This document shows positions 32,801 through 44,300 of a stretch of DNA of 64,000 bases, one piece after another. The notes below the pieces were generated by a model. It ran no database searches. It was not told the origin of the DNA and worked only from the letters and a program-made list of their open reading frames with translations. How positions within the stretch are numbered: position 1 is the first letter of the stretch; each line of letters starts with the position of its first letter. The position numbers and the translations under genes are program-made. Source of the DNA: Pseudoduganella rivuli (lineage in GTDB: Bacteria; Pseudomonadota; Gammaproteobacteria; Burkholderiales; Burkholderiaceae_D); NCBI RefSeq assembly GCF_009674485.1, contig NZ_WKJJ01000017.1:124001-188000 (forward strand). The letters are read 5' to 3'.

Positions 32801-35282
32801 TCAAGGCCACCTGCGAAATCATCCCGTCGGACATCAGCGCCAGGGTATCGCTGACTTTCACGCCCGCTTCCAGCGAAACGGACGACCCGGCCAGCAGCAC
32901 TTTGCTGATGCCCGTCGATGCCAGGTCCAGCGCACTGGTGACGCGCAGTTTGCCGCCGGACTTGTCGCCGATATTGATTTCCGGCGCATTGATGGCGCGC
33001 ACTTCGTCGGCCGACAGCGCCAGCGCAACGGACTCCGACGTGGGAACCGCGCCCAGCACGACAACCGTATCGGACGACTGCGCCGACAGCTTCACCGTGC
33101 TACTCGCCTGCACGGTATTGGCCGTGCTGCCCAGGTCCATGTTATCGGCACGCAGCAGCACATTGTTGGCCTGCACGCCGCCGCCGCTGCCAAACGCGAT
33201 GTTCGCCGTGCCGCCATAGGCGCCCGCATACACGGTGCCGGCGGAGGTATCGGCTTTGACCTTGGCGTTGAAGCGGATGTCGCCCGCGTTTTCAAAGAAC
33301 ACGGCGCGCACGCTGGAGGACAAATCCACGTCCTGTCCCACCGTGATGCCGCCCGATGCGCCCGCGCTGCCGATATTGATGCCGTACGCCGATACGTGGC
33401 CCAGGTCCGAAGGCGTCAGGCCCAGGCTGGAACCGGAACGCGAGGCGCCAATGGCGATCGGACGGCTGGCGGTATAAGGCGTCAGCGACACGGTGGTGTC
33501 GCCGGCCGTGCCGCCGCCATCCACGCTGCCTTCGATCGCCATATTGTCGGCAATGAAGGAATACAGGCGGTCCGACGCCGTGGCCGATCCGGTAATCGAG
33601 CCCATGCTGCCGATGGCGATACGGCCGCCGGCAACGTCCGCACGCAAGTCGACCGCGCCGGCGCCGACGTTGACGCCGCCCTGGACGGTGATTTGGGCGC
33701 CGCTGGCCTTGAAGGCGCCGCCGTTGGTGGCCATCGCCGCATGGACATTGACGGCGCCACTGCCGGTCGCATATTCACCGTAGTTCGCTTGCAGCGTGAT
33801 GTCGCCGCCCTGCGTGGTGACAGCCGCGCCCACGTTGATCGAGCCGCCAGCCTGCGCCGTCAGCTTGACGCCGGACTGCGCGACATCGATGGCGGAATTG
33901 ATATCGATATTGCTGCGCGCCTGCAAGGCGATGTCGGACGTGGCCGTGTTCAGCTGCGTCGGATTGACGGTGGTGACGCCGGTCGCCGCGCCGGCATTGA
34001 AGGTCTTCACATCGTTCAGCGTATTCGGTCCGGTGTGCGCCGCATCGATGGCGATGCTTTCCGGGTCCAGCAGCCACAGGCCGTTCCTGCCGCCGGCCGC
34101 GCGGGTATCGATGCGCGCGCCCGCCACGTCCAGGTAATGGCCGGACGTTTCCACCAGGCCGCCCTGTCCCTGCGCCCCGCCCTGCGCGGAAATGGCGCCA
34201 TGCACGCGCGTGGCGTCGTCGCCCCAGACGATGACTTTGCCGCCCTGCCCGGCCGCCGCGGTGGCGTCGGCATGGATCGCAGCATCGGCCGACACGAACG
34301 CCTGCAGCGCATTCGGCACGGCCGCCCCTTTACCCTGATAGTCGCCGCCAACCAGCACGGTCCCGCCGGCCGCGCCGCTGGCATCGACCCGGGCGTTGCC
34401 ATTGAGCGCCACCTGCCGGCCCAGCAACTGGATGTCGCCGCCCTGGCCCGCGCTGTTGGTGGCGGACGTCGCGCTGCCCTGCTCCAGCAAGGTCGTGCCC
34501 GATGCTTTCAAAACAATCTTGCCGTTCTCGCCCCGTACCGCGCTGTTGGCGTTGACCACGCCGCGCTGGTTGACCAGCGCGCCATAAATGCCGACACGCC
34601 CGCCGGACGCCAGCACCTGCCCCAGGTTCAGCGCCTGGTTGGCCGGAGCCGACACCACCACCTGCACCGACGGATCGCCGGAATCGACCAGCTGCACCGA
34701 GTGGCCCGCCGCCAGCACGATCTCGCCCTGTGGCGACGTGATGACGCCGCTGTTTTCCACATCCGCCGCGATCAGGTACACATGGCCGCCGTTCGGCGTC
34801 ACGATGGCGCCCTGGTTGACTACTTTGCCCCCGCCGGTCCCGCTGAAGTTCTTTTTACCCGCCAGGAAATCGCTGTCCTGGATCGACAGCGTGGACGCTA
34901 CCAGGCCGTTTACGTCGACCCGCGCATCCTTGCCGAACAGGATGCCGTTCGGATTGACGAGATAGACCTTGCCGTTCGATTGCAGCGCGCCCAGGATCTG
35001 GCTGGGGTCCTGGCCGACAATGCGGTTCAGCACGCGGCTGTCGCTGCTTTGCTGGATGAAACGCGTGACCTCGTTCGGATTGATGGAAAACGCTTGCCAG
35101 TTGATGATGGTGTTCGGCGTGTTCGTAATCGTGAAAACGTTGCCCTGCTGGTTGAACAGGGCCTGGCCAGCCATCACCTGGGGCGCCATCGGATTGGCCT
35201 GGGCTGCGCCGTAACAGGCGGCGACCATGACGGCCAGCAGTTTGCGCTTGAGGGTCAGCGGCGGGAAAAACTCTTTCTTCAT
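29778..35282 (-). CDS. Two-partner-secretion exoprotein (FHA-type) with Pro-Thr stalk
   Basis: 1834 residues. A long signal peptide (MKKEFFPPLTLKRKLLAVMV then AACYGAAQA) is followed by the TPS secretion domain with SRVLNRIVGQDPSQILG, VYLVNPNGILFGKDARVDVN and repeated beta-helix-type strands. The middle 1000 residues are Ser/Thr/Gly-rich beta-helix sequence. The C-terminal part has over 30 (V/E/Q)APT repeats, then a charged tail ending KKLYCN. It is exported to the cell surface by a TpsB transporter, most likely the one at 45025-46605. It is the third gene of that operon, 34 bases after the 3231-residue exoprotein gene. An adhesin or matrix role is inferred. Confidence 0.9.
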   Translation of the reverse strand: MKKEFFPPLTLKRKLLAVMVAACYGAAQANPMAPQVMAGQALFNQQGNVFTITNTPNTIINWQAFSINPNEVTRFIQQSSDSRVLNRIVGQDPSQILGALQSNGKVYLVNPNGILFGKDARVDVNGLVASTLSIQDSDFLAGKKNFSGTGGGKVVNQGAIVTPNGGHVYLIAADVENSGVITSPQGEIVLAAGHSVQLVDSGDPSVQVVVSAPANQALNLGQVLASGGRVGIYGALVNQRGVVNANSAVRGENGKIVLKASGTTLLEQGSATSATNSAGQGGDIQLLGRQVALNGNARVDASGAAGGTVLVGGDYQGKGAAVPNALQAFVSADAAIHADATAAAGQGGKVIVWGDDATRVHGAISAQGGAQGQGGLVETSGHYLDVAGARIDTRAAGGRNGLWLLDPESIAIDAAHTGPNTLNDVKTFNAGAATGVTTVNPTQLNTATSDIALQARSNIDINSAIDVAQSGVKLTAQAGGSINVGAAVTTQGGDITLQANYGEYATGSGAVNVHAAMATNGGAFKASGAQITVQGGVNVGAGAVDLRADVAGGRIAIGSMGSITGSATASDRLYSFIADNMAIEGSVDGGGTAGDTTVSLTPYTASRPIAIGASRSGSSLGLTPSDLGHVSAYGINIGSAGASGGITVGQDVDLSSSVRAVFFENAGDIRFNAKVKADTSAGTVYAGAYGGTANIAFGSGGGVQANNVLLRADNMDLGSTANTVQASSTVKLSAQSSDTVVVLGAVPTSESVALALSADEVRAINAPEINIGDKSGGKLRVTSALDLASTGISKVLLAGSSVSLEAGVKVSDTLALMSDGMISQVALIEAPRLLAVGGTVALPNENVVQNLAGSASSGTFLFNNTGALNVTSIAGVDGVSLAADNGHAITISASGVNIRQPLTAVSGSVSVTATSAITVGNSDTPATAAIHAGSVSLDGDEVTLQSGASVKGDAVTYTAGNLALATGSTTNTGTGDVTIASKSGNSMVIGAGASDAAGTLGVDTAELGTLTGDSLNLNTQGGNVTFNDMNMSTASHLIGDLVMRPTGNVTFAGVVTVPGSVNILTGSNIAVNAKLTTDSVITQTGRFSIGSGGAIVAPDGVSINARDASVIAIGAGAAAGEGGMALTDADIKKISTNSLSISNSHAGGSITIGALDLSGTPSYSGSQVSVFADSVSVTGAVTVPDTLGINAYGAFQNSGAIQTGTLTLLAANANLASGSSIKATGGANITSLATGSLVLGSGATDAATVTGLSDTELRTITTPDLTIYAGGSVEIRALNLSGAGPSESLVISGGNGVSVTGAVNLPNTPTLHLMPTSGGMTQTAPITVQNLSLSGFGGNVILNQANNVDTLTGVLSGGNLEFTNARSLTSGGLYTDGGKVTLKVTGNILQGASNIIADALDMTATGSIGASGTALETHVSQLSAESTAASGNSPINITNHNYDSNPVTAHAGQLTVYKLRVANGNSGGITLNNHGATVVDSTGVVKTDSGKIALTAHSPLTIDGTVETVSGDIDLTASSSTSGSDALTFAASAQVKSTSGFIKLAAGTTIAGVTSATVQAAPGKLTQISDMNTNPTTAPTVAPTVAPTVAPTVAPTEAPTVAPTVAPTVAPTVAPTVAPTVAPTVAPTVAPTVAPTEAPTVAPTVAPTVAPTVAPTQAPTVAPTVAPTVAPTEAPTQAPTQAPPTEPPTQAPTQAPTQAPTQAPTQAPTQAPTQAPTQAPTQAPTVPPATDICVISPNSALCAVLSPPTVSEPNKPVTVATTQVITVVNDVLPQVAQTEVVKKDPVPTAAPTEGPAAASTSPDDKSAKEETKESKSADKGTTKNEQPVKKLYCN
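30105..30565 (-). repeat. Coding tandem repeat, more than 30 x (V/E/Q)APT
   Basis: A 12-base unit encoding Val/Glu/Gln-Ala-Pro-Thr repeats from near 30565 to near 30105. The left half (in transcription order) uses mostly VAPT, the right half QAPT. The resulting stretch is Pro/Thr-rich, extended and probably a wall-like stalk. Confidence 0.9.
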
Positions 35283-35316
35283 TCTGTCTCTTCAATCGGT
35301 AATGCTGTGCTGTCGG

Positions 35317-38300
35317 TTAGTTGCAGTACAGTTTCTTCACTGGCTCGTCTTTCTTCACGAGTTCACTGGTCTTCGCGGTGCCGTCTTTCTTGTCTTCCTT
35401 GCTGTCGCCGGCTTTCTCGTCCGCCTTGTCCTGCTGCGCGGACGACGACGTGGAAGAAGACGATGCCGTGGACGAGGAGGACGAGGACGACGTCGATGGC
35501 GTGGCGAGCGACGCCAGCCTGCGCGTGTCATCCTGGTCTTGCGCGGTATTGACGGTCGCCGCCACGGTATTGATGATGTTCACCGTGGAATTGATGGCCT
35601 GCGCCACCGGCTCATTCGGCTGGTTTTGCGATGCTTTCGCCGCCGCTTCTTCCGCCGCTTTCTTTGCCGCCGCTTCCGCCGCCGCCTTGGCTGCCGCCTC
35701 TGCCGCCGCCTTGGCCGCAGCCTCCGCTGCCGCCTTGGCGGCCGCTTCCGCCGCGGCCTTCGCCGCAGCTTCTTCCGCAGCCTTCTTCGCCGCCGCTTCG
35801 GCCGCCGCCCGTGCAGCGGCTTCCTCCGCAGCAGCCTTCGCGGCGGCTTCTTCTGCCGCGGCCTTGGCGGCTGCTTCCGCCGCGGCTTTCGCTGCCGCTT
35901 CCGCCGCCGCTTTCGCCGCGGCCTCTTCCGCGGCCTTGGCCGCCGCTTCCGCCGCCGCCTTGGCTGCCGCTTCCGCCGCCGCCTTGGCTGCCGCCTCTTC
36001 CGCCGCTTTCTTGGCTGCCGCTTCCGCCGCCGCCTTGGCCGCCGCTTCTTCCGCTGCCTTCTTGGCGGCCGCTTCCGCTGCCGCCTTGGCCGCGGCTTCC
36101 TCCGCCGCAGCTTTGGCCGCCGCGTCCGCCGCCGCTTTCGCCGCTGCTTCTTCCGCCGCTTTCTTCGCTGCAGCCTCCGCCGCCGCCTTGGCTGCCGCTT
36201 CCGCCGCCGCTTTGGCCGCCGCATCCGCCGCTGCCTTGGCTGCCGCGTCGGCCGCCGCCTTCGCTGCCGCGTCGGCCGCCGCCACAGTTGCCGGATCGTT
36301 AATCACCGGCGTCGCGCCGCCCGCGAACGTAATCGCGGATGATGACACAGTTCCGCTTACCGAGGTTAACGAGACGGGGGTGGTGGCGACGATACTGGTG
36401 CCCGGCAGCGCTGTGATGCCACCCGTCGTGGCTGTCGCGCTGATGCTGCCCGACGTGCTTTGCATCGTGCCGGCCAGCGTGATGTCCGTGCCGGCAGTCA
36501 GGCCGATATTATTGGCCGCCTGCAGCGACGAACCCGAGCTCATTTCAATCGCGGTGCCGGCCGTCAAGCCAATACTATTAGTCGCCTGCAGCGAGGAACC
36601 GGAGTTCAGTTCAATTTCCGTACTGGCCGACAAGGCAATGTTTTGCGCTGAAATCGGGTAATTGATGGCAATCGGGCTGTGCGCCGTCAGCGTCACTGTA
36701 CCGGCCGGCGCGGACTGCGTGCCCGTGGTGGTGATGCCGCCGGTGTTGTCGACCGACAGGTTGCCGCCCGTTGTTGTCACATTACCCAGCGCCAGCTGGC
36801 TGGTATTGCCCGTGACGTTGACCAGCACGATGCCGCCGGTGCCGTTTACGCCGCTGTAGGCCAGCACGTGGTTGGCGCTGTTGGCCAGCGTGACGCCGGT
36901 TTGCGAGCTGGTGTCCAGCGCCGCCGTTTGCAGCGCGCCGGTCTGCGTAATGGCGCCGGCCGATGCGGTCAGGCTGATGCCGGTGGAAGCGGTCATCGGT
37001 CCCACCGCCAGGTTGCCCGTCATCTGGGTAATCGAGGCCGTGCCCGGAATCGAAATGGTGCCGCTGGTGTGGCTGTAGGGACCATGCACGCCCAGCGTGG
37101 ACAGGCCGCCAATCGCGCCGCCGCTCATCGTGAATTGCTGCGCCGTCAGCGCGCCGCCACCCGCCACCGCGCCGCCCGTCTGCACATACTTGCCCGCCGC
37201 CAGCGTCCCTTCCACATTCAGGGTTCCCGTGGCGACGGTGACGGCGCCGGCCACCGCCGACACGTCGGTCAGTGCCGTACCCAGGGTCAGCGTGCCGCCC
37301 GTGACACTGAGCGACTGCCCGGCGGCCGCCGTCAGCGATTGCAGCGTCACGGCGCCGCTGCCGAACGTCACCGTGCCGGATGCGCCAAGCAGGTTGGCGG
37401 CCAGCACGTAGTCGTTGACGGGCGCCACACCGTTCAGCCAGTTGGCGGAATCGGTCCACAGGCCGCTGGCCGGTCCGGTCCAGGTTGCCAGCGGCGCTTG
37501 CGTGATGGTGCCGGTCAGGTTGGCCGGCAGCGCCGGCACCGCGTAATTGCCCGCATCCGTGCCGGTCAGGCCGACATTGGACACGGCCACCGGCTTGTTG
37601 GCGCCGGGAATGGCGGTCAGGTAAGCCGCCGTCACCGTCCCCAGCGCGACGCTGTCGCTGCCGATCACGCCCGAGAGCGTGCCGCCGGACGTGGTGGCCG
37701 TGGTTTGCGCGTTGTAGGCGCGGTCCGGCACCTGCAGGTTCGACACCGTCAACGGCGCCGCCGTGATATTGGCCGTCAGCCCGGTCGGCGTTGTCACCGC
37801 GTAGTTGGCGGCATCCGTGCCGGTCAGCGCAACGCTGGCGACTGTGACGGTTTTTGCCGTGCCCACGTTCTTATTGGCGAAGCTGGCAGCGACAGTGTCG
37901 ATCGCCACGCTGTCCGAACCCAGCACGCCGGAAAGGGTACCGCCCGTGGTGGTGGCCACAGTGGTGGCGTCATAAACACGCGACACGCCGGTAATGCCGG
38001 TGACCGTCAGCGGCGCCGCCGTGATGTCGGCCGACAGGCCCGCCGGCACGGTCACCGAGTAATTGCCCGCATCGGCGCCGCTCAGCACGATATTGCTGAC
38101 CGTGACGGTTTTTCCCGTGCCCACGTTCTTGTCCGCAAAGCTGGCCGTGACGGCGCCCTTGGTGACGGTATCGCCACTGAGGATGCCGGACAGCGTGCCG
38201 CCGCTGGTGGTGGCCGTGGTGGTGGCGTCATACACGCGGTTGACGCCCGCCATGCCCGTCACCGTCAACGGCGCGGCCGTGATATCGGCCGTCAGGCCGG

Positions 38301-41300
38301 TCGGTACGGTCACCGAATAATTGCCGCTGTCGGCGCCGGACAGGCCGACGCTGCCGACCGTGACGGTTTTTGCCGTGCCCACGTTTTTATTGGCGAAGCT
38401 GGCAGTCACCGTGCCCAGCGCCACGTCATCGGAGCCCAGCACGCCGGACAGCGCGCCGCCCGTCGTGGTGGCGGTGGTGGTCTTGTCATACACGCGCGAC
38501 ACGCCGCTGATGCCGCTGACGGTCAATGGCGCCGCCGTGATATTGGCGGTCAGGCCGGTCGGCACGGTCACCGTGTAATTGCCCGCGTCCGTGCCGCTCA
38601 AGCCGATGCCCGATACCGTGATGGATTTCGACGTGCCCACGTTCTTGTCGGCGAAGGCCGCCGTCACCGTTCCCTTGGTAACCGTATCGCCGCTGACGAT
38701 GCCGGACAAGGCGCCGCCGGTGGTGGTCGCCGTGGTGGTCGCGTCATAGACGCGCGACACGCCCGTCATGCCCGTCACCGTCAGGGCCTTGGCCGTGATG
38801 TCGGCCGTCAGGTTCGATGGCTGCGCCAGCGTGTAATTGCCCGCATCCGCGCCGGACAGGCCGGAACTGCTGATGGTGATGGTCTTGCCGGTGCCGACGT
38901 TTTTATCGGCGAAGCTGGCTGTTATCGTGCCCACCGAGACCACGTCGTTGGACAGCACGCCCGACAGCGTGCCGCCGCTGACCGTGGCCGACGTGGTGCC
39001 GTCGTACGTGCGGCTGGTTGCCAGCAGGCCCGACACCGTCAGCGATGCAGCCGTGATATTGCCGGTCACGCTGGTCGGCAAGGTCAGCGAATAATTGCCG
39101 GCGTCGGCGCCCGACAGGGTGATGCCGCTGACCGTGATGGCCTTGGACGTGCCGACATTCTTGCTGGCGAAACTGGCCGTCACCGCGCCCAGCGACACGT
39201 CGTCGGAGCTGAGGATGCCGGACAGCGTACCGCCCGTGGTGGTGGCCGCCGTGGTGGCGTCATAGGTGCGCGACACGCCGGACATGCCGCTGACGGTCAG
39301 CGGCGCGGCCGTGATGCTGGCGGTCAGCCCGCTTGGCGCGGTCACCGTGTAATTGCCCGCATCCGCGCCGGACAAGCCCACGCTGCTGACCGTGATGGAT
39401 TTCGACGTGCCGACATTCTTGTCGTCAAACGCAGCGGTGACCGTGCCCTTGGTCACCGTGTCGCCGCTGATGATGCCGGACAGCGTGCCGCCGCTGGTGG
39501 TGGCGCTGGTGCCGGCGTCGTAGACTCGGGACACGCCCGTCATCCCGGTCACGGTCAGCGGCGCGGCCGTGATGTCGGCCGTCAGGCCGCTTGGCGCCGT
39601 CACCGTGTAATTGCCCGCATCCGTGCCGGACAAGCCCACGCTGCTGACGGTGACGGTTTTCGACGTGCCCACGTTCTTGTCGGCGAACGCCGCCGTCACC
39701 GTGCCCACCGACACCACGTCGGAACCCAGTATGCCGGACAGCGTGCCGCCCGTGGTGGTGGCCGTGGTGGTGCGGTCGTAGGTGCGGGAGACGCCCGTCA
39801 TGCCCGACACGGTCAGGGTCGCGGCAGTAATGGCGCCCGTCACGCCGGTTGGCAGGGTGACCGAGTAATTGCCGGCATCCGTCCCGGCCAGCGTGATGCC
39901 GCTGACCGTGACGGATTTCGACGTGCCGACATTTTTATCGGCATAGCTGGCCGTCACCGTGCCGATCGACACGCTGTCCGAACTCAGGATGCCGGACAGC
40001 GCCCCCCCGCTGGTGGTGGCGCTGGTCCCTGTGTCATAGGTGCGCGACACGCCCGTCATGCCCGTCACCGTCAGCGGCGCGGCCGTGATATTGGCCGTCA
40101 GGCCGGTCGGCGCGGTCACCGTGTAATTGCCCGCATCGGTGCCGGACAGCCCGACACTGGCGACCGTGATGGATTTCGACGTGCCGACATTCTTGTCGGC
40201 GAAGCTGGCGGTGGTGCTGCCCAGGGTGACGGTATCCCCGCTGATAATGCCGGACAAGGTGCCGCCCGTGGTGCTGGCGCTGGTGCCCGCATTGTAGGTG
40301 CGGGACACGCCCGTCATGCCGGTCACCGTCAACGGCGCGGCGGTAATCGTGCCGGTGGCGCCGGACGTGTTCAGCGTGTAGTTATTGGCGCTGCTGCCGA
40401 ACAGGTTGGGTTCGACGATGTTCAGCGTCTTGCCGGTGCCGACGTTCTTGTCCGCGAATGAAATGGACGCGACCAGGCTCAGCGTATCGCCATCGACCAT
40501 GTTGACGAAACTGACATTGGAAGACGATACGGACGTCAGGCGGTCATAAGTCTTGGTGGCGGTCGGCGTGACGGTGCGCCTGGTGATCGACAGCGACGAA
40601 CCGGTACCGGTGTAACTGATGTCGTACTTGCTCGAATACAGACCAGTCAGGCTGTACGAACTTGCACTGTAGTTGACGGCCGTGCCCCAGCCAAGGGTGC
40701 CGGACAGGGACGCCGACGTGTCGCTGCCGGTAAAGCCGCTATACGTGGGCGAACCGGTGAACGATGGCGTGGTGCCGTCGTATACGTGGGTGGCCGTGCC
40801 GGACACGTCGACCGTCAGCGCCGTCAGCATGGACTTCAGCAGCGGCGTCGTATAGCCATCGTAATTGCGCCATACCGGGGCGGTGACGAAGGCAAACCCG
40901 GTGAAATTGGACGACTGCTTCATTTGCGCGTCCGTCAGTCCGGTGGCGTAGGTATCCGACGTGCCGGCCGCGGTGCTGTTGTAATAGCCGTACGTCACCG
41001 GCGAGACCGGGAACTGGCAATCGCAACTGGTGTAGTTGGAAAACGCGCCGACGTTGCTGAAGCCGCTGGCGGAAATCGTCCCGTTGCTGTAGGCGCGGCT
41101 GATCGTGCCACCGTTATTGATGCCGGCGAATCCGCCGATATACGCATGGACGCCCGCGCCGGACGTATTGCCCGTCACGTTGCCGGTGGCATAGGCATCG
41201 AGGATGTCGCTTTGATTGTCCCCCACCAGGCCGCCGCCATAGGCGCCCGCGCTGACATTGCCGGTAGCGTACACATACTGCAACGTGCCATAGGTATGGC

Positions 41301-44300
41301 TGCCGGCCAGGCCGCCGACATAGCTGCCGGTGCCGGTCACGGCCCCCGTCGCGTACGACGAGGTAATGTCGCCGGAATTGTCGCCGACCAGGCCGCCCAC
41401 CAGGCTCGATCCGCTGACGTTGCCGGTGGCATACGCATTCGACAATGCGCCGCCATCGTTCAAGCCGATCAGGCCGCCGGCAGACCCATTGGTGGCCGTC
41501 ACGGAACCCGTGGCATGCACATCCGAGATATCGACGTTGTTGACGCCGATCAGGCCACCGGCCGCCGCCGTCACATCGCCATACGCGGACACCGCGCCGG
41601 TCGCATAGGCATTGCTGATGACTTCCCAGTTCAGGCCCGCCAGGCCGCCCGCATAGGCGGTCTGCCCGATCGCGTAGACCGGGCCGCTGGCGTGCGAATC
41701 CGAGATTTCATTATTGTTGTAGCCGACCAGGCCACCCGCATAGGCCGTGCCGTTGTCGGAATCGGCGGTAATCGTGCCGCTGGCCGACGAATTGCTGATG
41801 GTGCCCCAGTTATAGCCGGCCAGGCCGCCGGCATAGGCATCGTACGAACTGGCGGAGCTGGTGACATTGACGCTGCTGGTGACATTGCTGACGGTGACGG
41901 ACGAACCGATAAAGCCGGCCAGTCCGCCGACATAATCGCCCCCCGTCACGTTGCCGGACAACGTCAGGTCATGGACATGGGCCGAACCGCCCAGTTCGCC
42001 GAACAGGCCCACCGACGTGCGCGACGGGCGGTTGATGTACAGGCCGGTAATGGACTTGCTGTTGCCGTCAAAGTTGCCCTGGTATGGGTAATCGCTGTTG
42101 CCGATCGGGCTGAACCCCTCATACCAGCCCGACGTGCCGCTGGCGTCGATGTTGTTGGCCAGCTTGTAGTGGTACGTGGATTCCAGCAGGGTGCCGACGC
42201 CTTGCAGGCCGTACACGTCCGTCAGCAGGTAGGGCGTGCTGGTGGTGCCGTCGCCGCCCAGCACGCGCAGGAATGTCGCGCTGCCGATATCGAAGTCGCC
42301 CGCCGACAGCGACGGCAACGATGCGCTGTTCTGCACCCATGCGCCCCGCTCCAGGTACAAGGTGCCCGTCACGTCCAGGCCGGCGGTGACCGTCAGGTTG
42401 GTCGGCGCGGACAGCGACAGGCTGCCGCCCCACGTCAGCGCCTGGTTCAGCGTGATATCGCCCGCGTCGCTGTCGTTGTTGACGACAAAGCTCAGCGTAT
42501 CGGCGGTCACCTTGGTCGTGATACTGGTGACGGGAACCACCATGGTACTGGACGTTTCCGTGCCGGTACCGAGGATCATGGAGTTTTCCGAACGCACTTC
42601 GAACGTCGACGCGGTCACCGGGCCGCTCAAGGTCAGCTGGCCGGCCTTGGCGGTCAGCGTGCCGTCGGCCGTGGTGCTGGAAGCACTGCCGAACGTGATG
42701 CGCTTGGTGCCCGCCTGCGACGTCGACAGCATGATGTCGCCCGGCACTTTCAGCGAGCCGCTGAGCGTGATGTCATCGTCGCTGTTCAATGTCAGCGTCG
42801 AAGGCTGCGCCGTGCCGGAGGTGTAATCGACCGTGCCGGACACGGTGACCGTGCCGCCCGAGCCGGACGTGGTGACCGCCAGTTCGCCCGTGGTGCGCAA
42901 GTTCGGTAACATCGACGAGGTCAGCGACAGCGACGTCGGGGTGGCCGTGGCGGCGCCGATTTCCACCGGGCGGCCGCTCGACAGCGCCTGGATATTCAAC
43001 ATGCCGCTGCCGGCATTGATGACGCCGCCAGCCGTCAGCGTGTCGGTGGAAATGCTGATCATGCCGCCGCTGCTGCTGACGGTCGCGCCGGCGTTGACGT
43101 CGACGGAATAGCCACTGTCCTGCGTGAACGTGATGTCGCCGCCACTGGTGGCGATGCTGCCCGCGCTGCTGACGACGATGCCCTGCAAGCTCTCGATGGC
43201 CACGCTGCCCACGGTGGTCGACACCGGCCCCGCGATGGTCATGACGCCGTCGCTCATCAGCGTAATATCGCCGTCGTCCGACTGGCTGGTGGTGGTGGAC
43301 TGCGCCTTGGTGACGGACGTCTGGAAGTTGGCGGTAAAGGCGCTGATCGACTTCTTGGCTGTCAGCGACAGCGTGGAAATGTCATTCTGCGAACCCATCA
43401 GCGAAATGCTGCCGGTGGACGACGTGGCCGTCACGGTCGGCACCGTAATGGCCGTGCCGCTGTTTTGCGTGATGTCGCCGGTGGCCGACAAGACCAGCGC
43501 GGCGCTGGCGTTGCTGCCCGTCAGGTTGGCATTGATGGCCATGGCGCCGCCGCTGGCGGTCAGTGTCAAGGTCGAGGCGCCAGTCCATGACACGGGCGCT
43601 GACACCGTCAAGTTGCCGGTGCCGGTGCCCGCCGCATTCACGGTCGTCAGCTCCACGCTGGTGCCGGCGTTGAGCTGGCTGGTCAGCGTGCTGGCCAGGA
43701 TACTGCTGCTGGTAAATGCGCCGGATTCGGCAAAGACGCCGCCGGACAACTGGACGCTGCCGCTGGCCGCGCTGGCGACGATGTCGATATTGGTCGGGTC
43801 CAGCAACAGCTTGCCCCCCTTGCCCCGGGGGGCGGCGGCATCGGCCTTGCCCTGCATGTCGAGGTAGTGGCCCGACGTTTCGATCAGGCCGCCATCGCCG
43901 CCCTGGGCGCCGCCGCGTGCCGACAGGCTGCCGTACACCCGCGTGGCGTTATCGCCCCACGCGATGACGCGCCCGCCATCGCCGCTGCCGTTCGCATCGG
44001 CGCGCACGGATGCCTGTGCGCCGATATAGGTTTGCTGCGCGTTGGGTACCGACGGGTCTTTACCCTGGGCGCCGCCGCCGACCAGCACCTGGCCGCCGCC
44101 GGTTGCACCGCTGGCGTCGACCTGCGCATCGTCCAGCAGGCCGACGCGCTCACCGAGCAAGCGGATGTCGCCACCCTGCCCCGCGCTGTTGACGGCGCTG
44201 GTGGTGGAGCCTTTTTCCAGCAAGGTGGTGCCGGAAGCCTTCAGCACGATCTTGCCGTTTTCACCGCGCACCGCGCTGTCCGCACTGACCTTGCCGCGCT

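Noticed and set aside
31296..35552. Plus-strand open frame of over 1400 codons opposite the first exoprotein
   Set aside because: It is a mirror of the exoprotein codon pattern, with no recognisable domain and extreme Arg/His/Gly content. The minus strand has signal peptide, TPS domain and repeats.
35640..36285. Repetitive GC-rich tract considered as a mobile repeat
   Set aside because: It is an in-frame Ala/Lys/Glu helix of the exoprotein.
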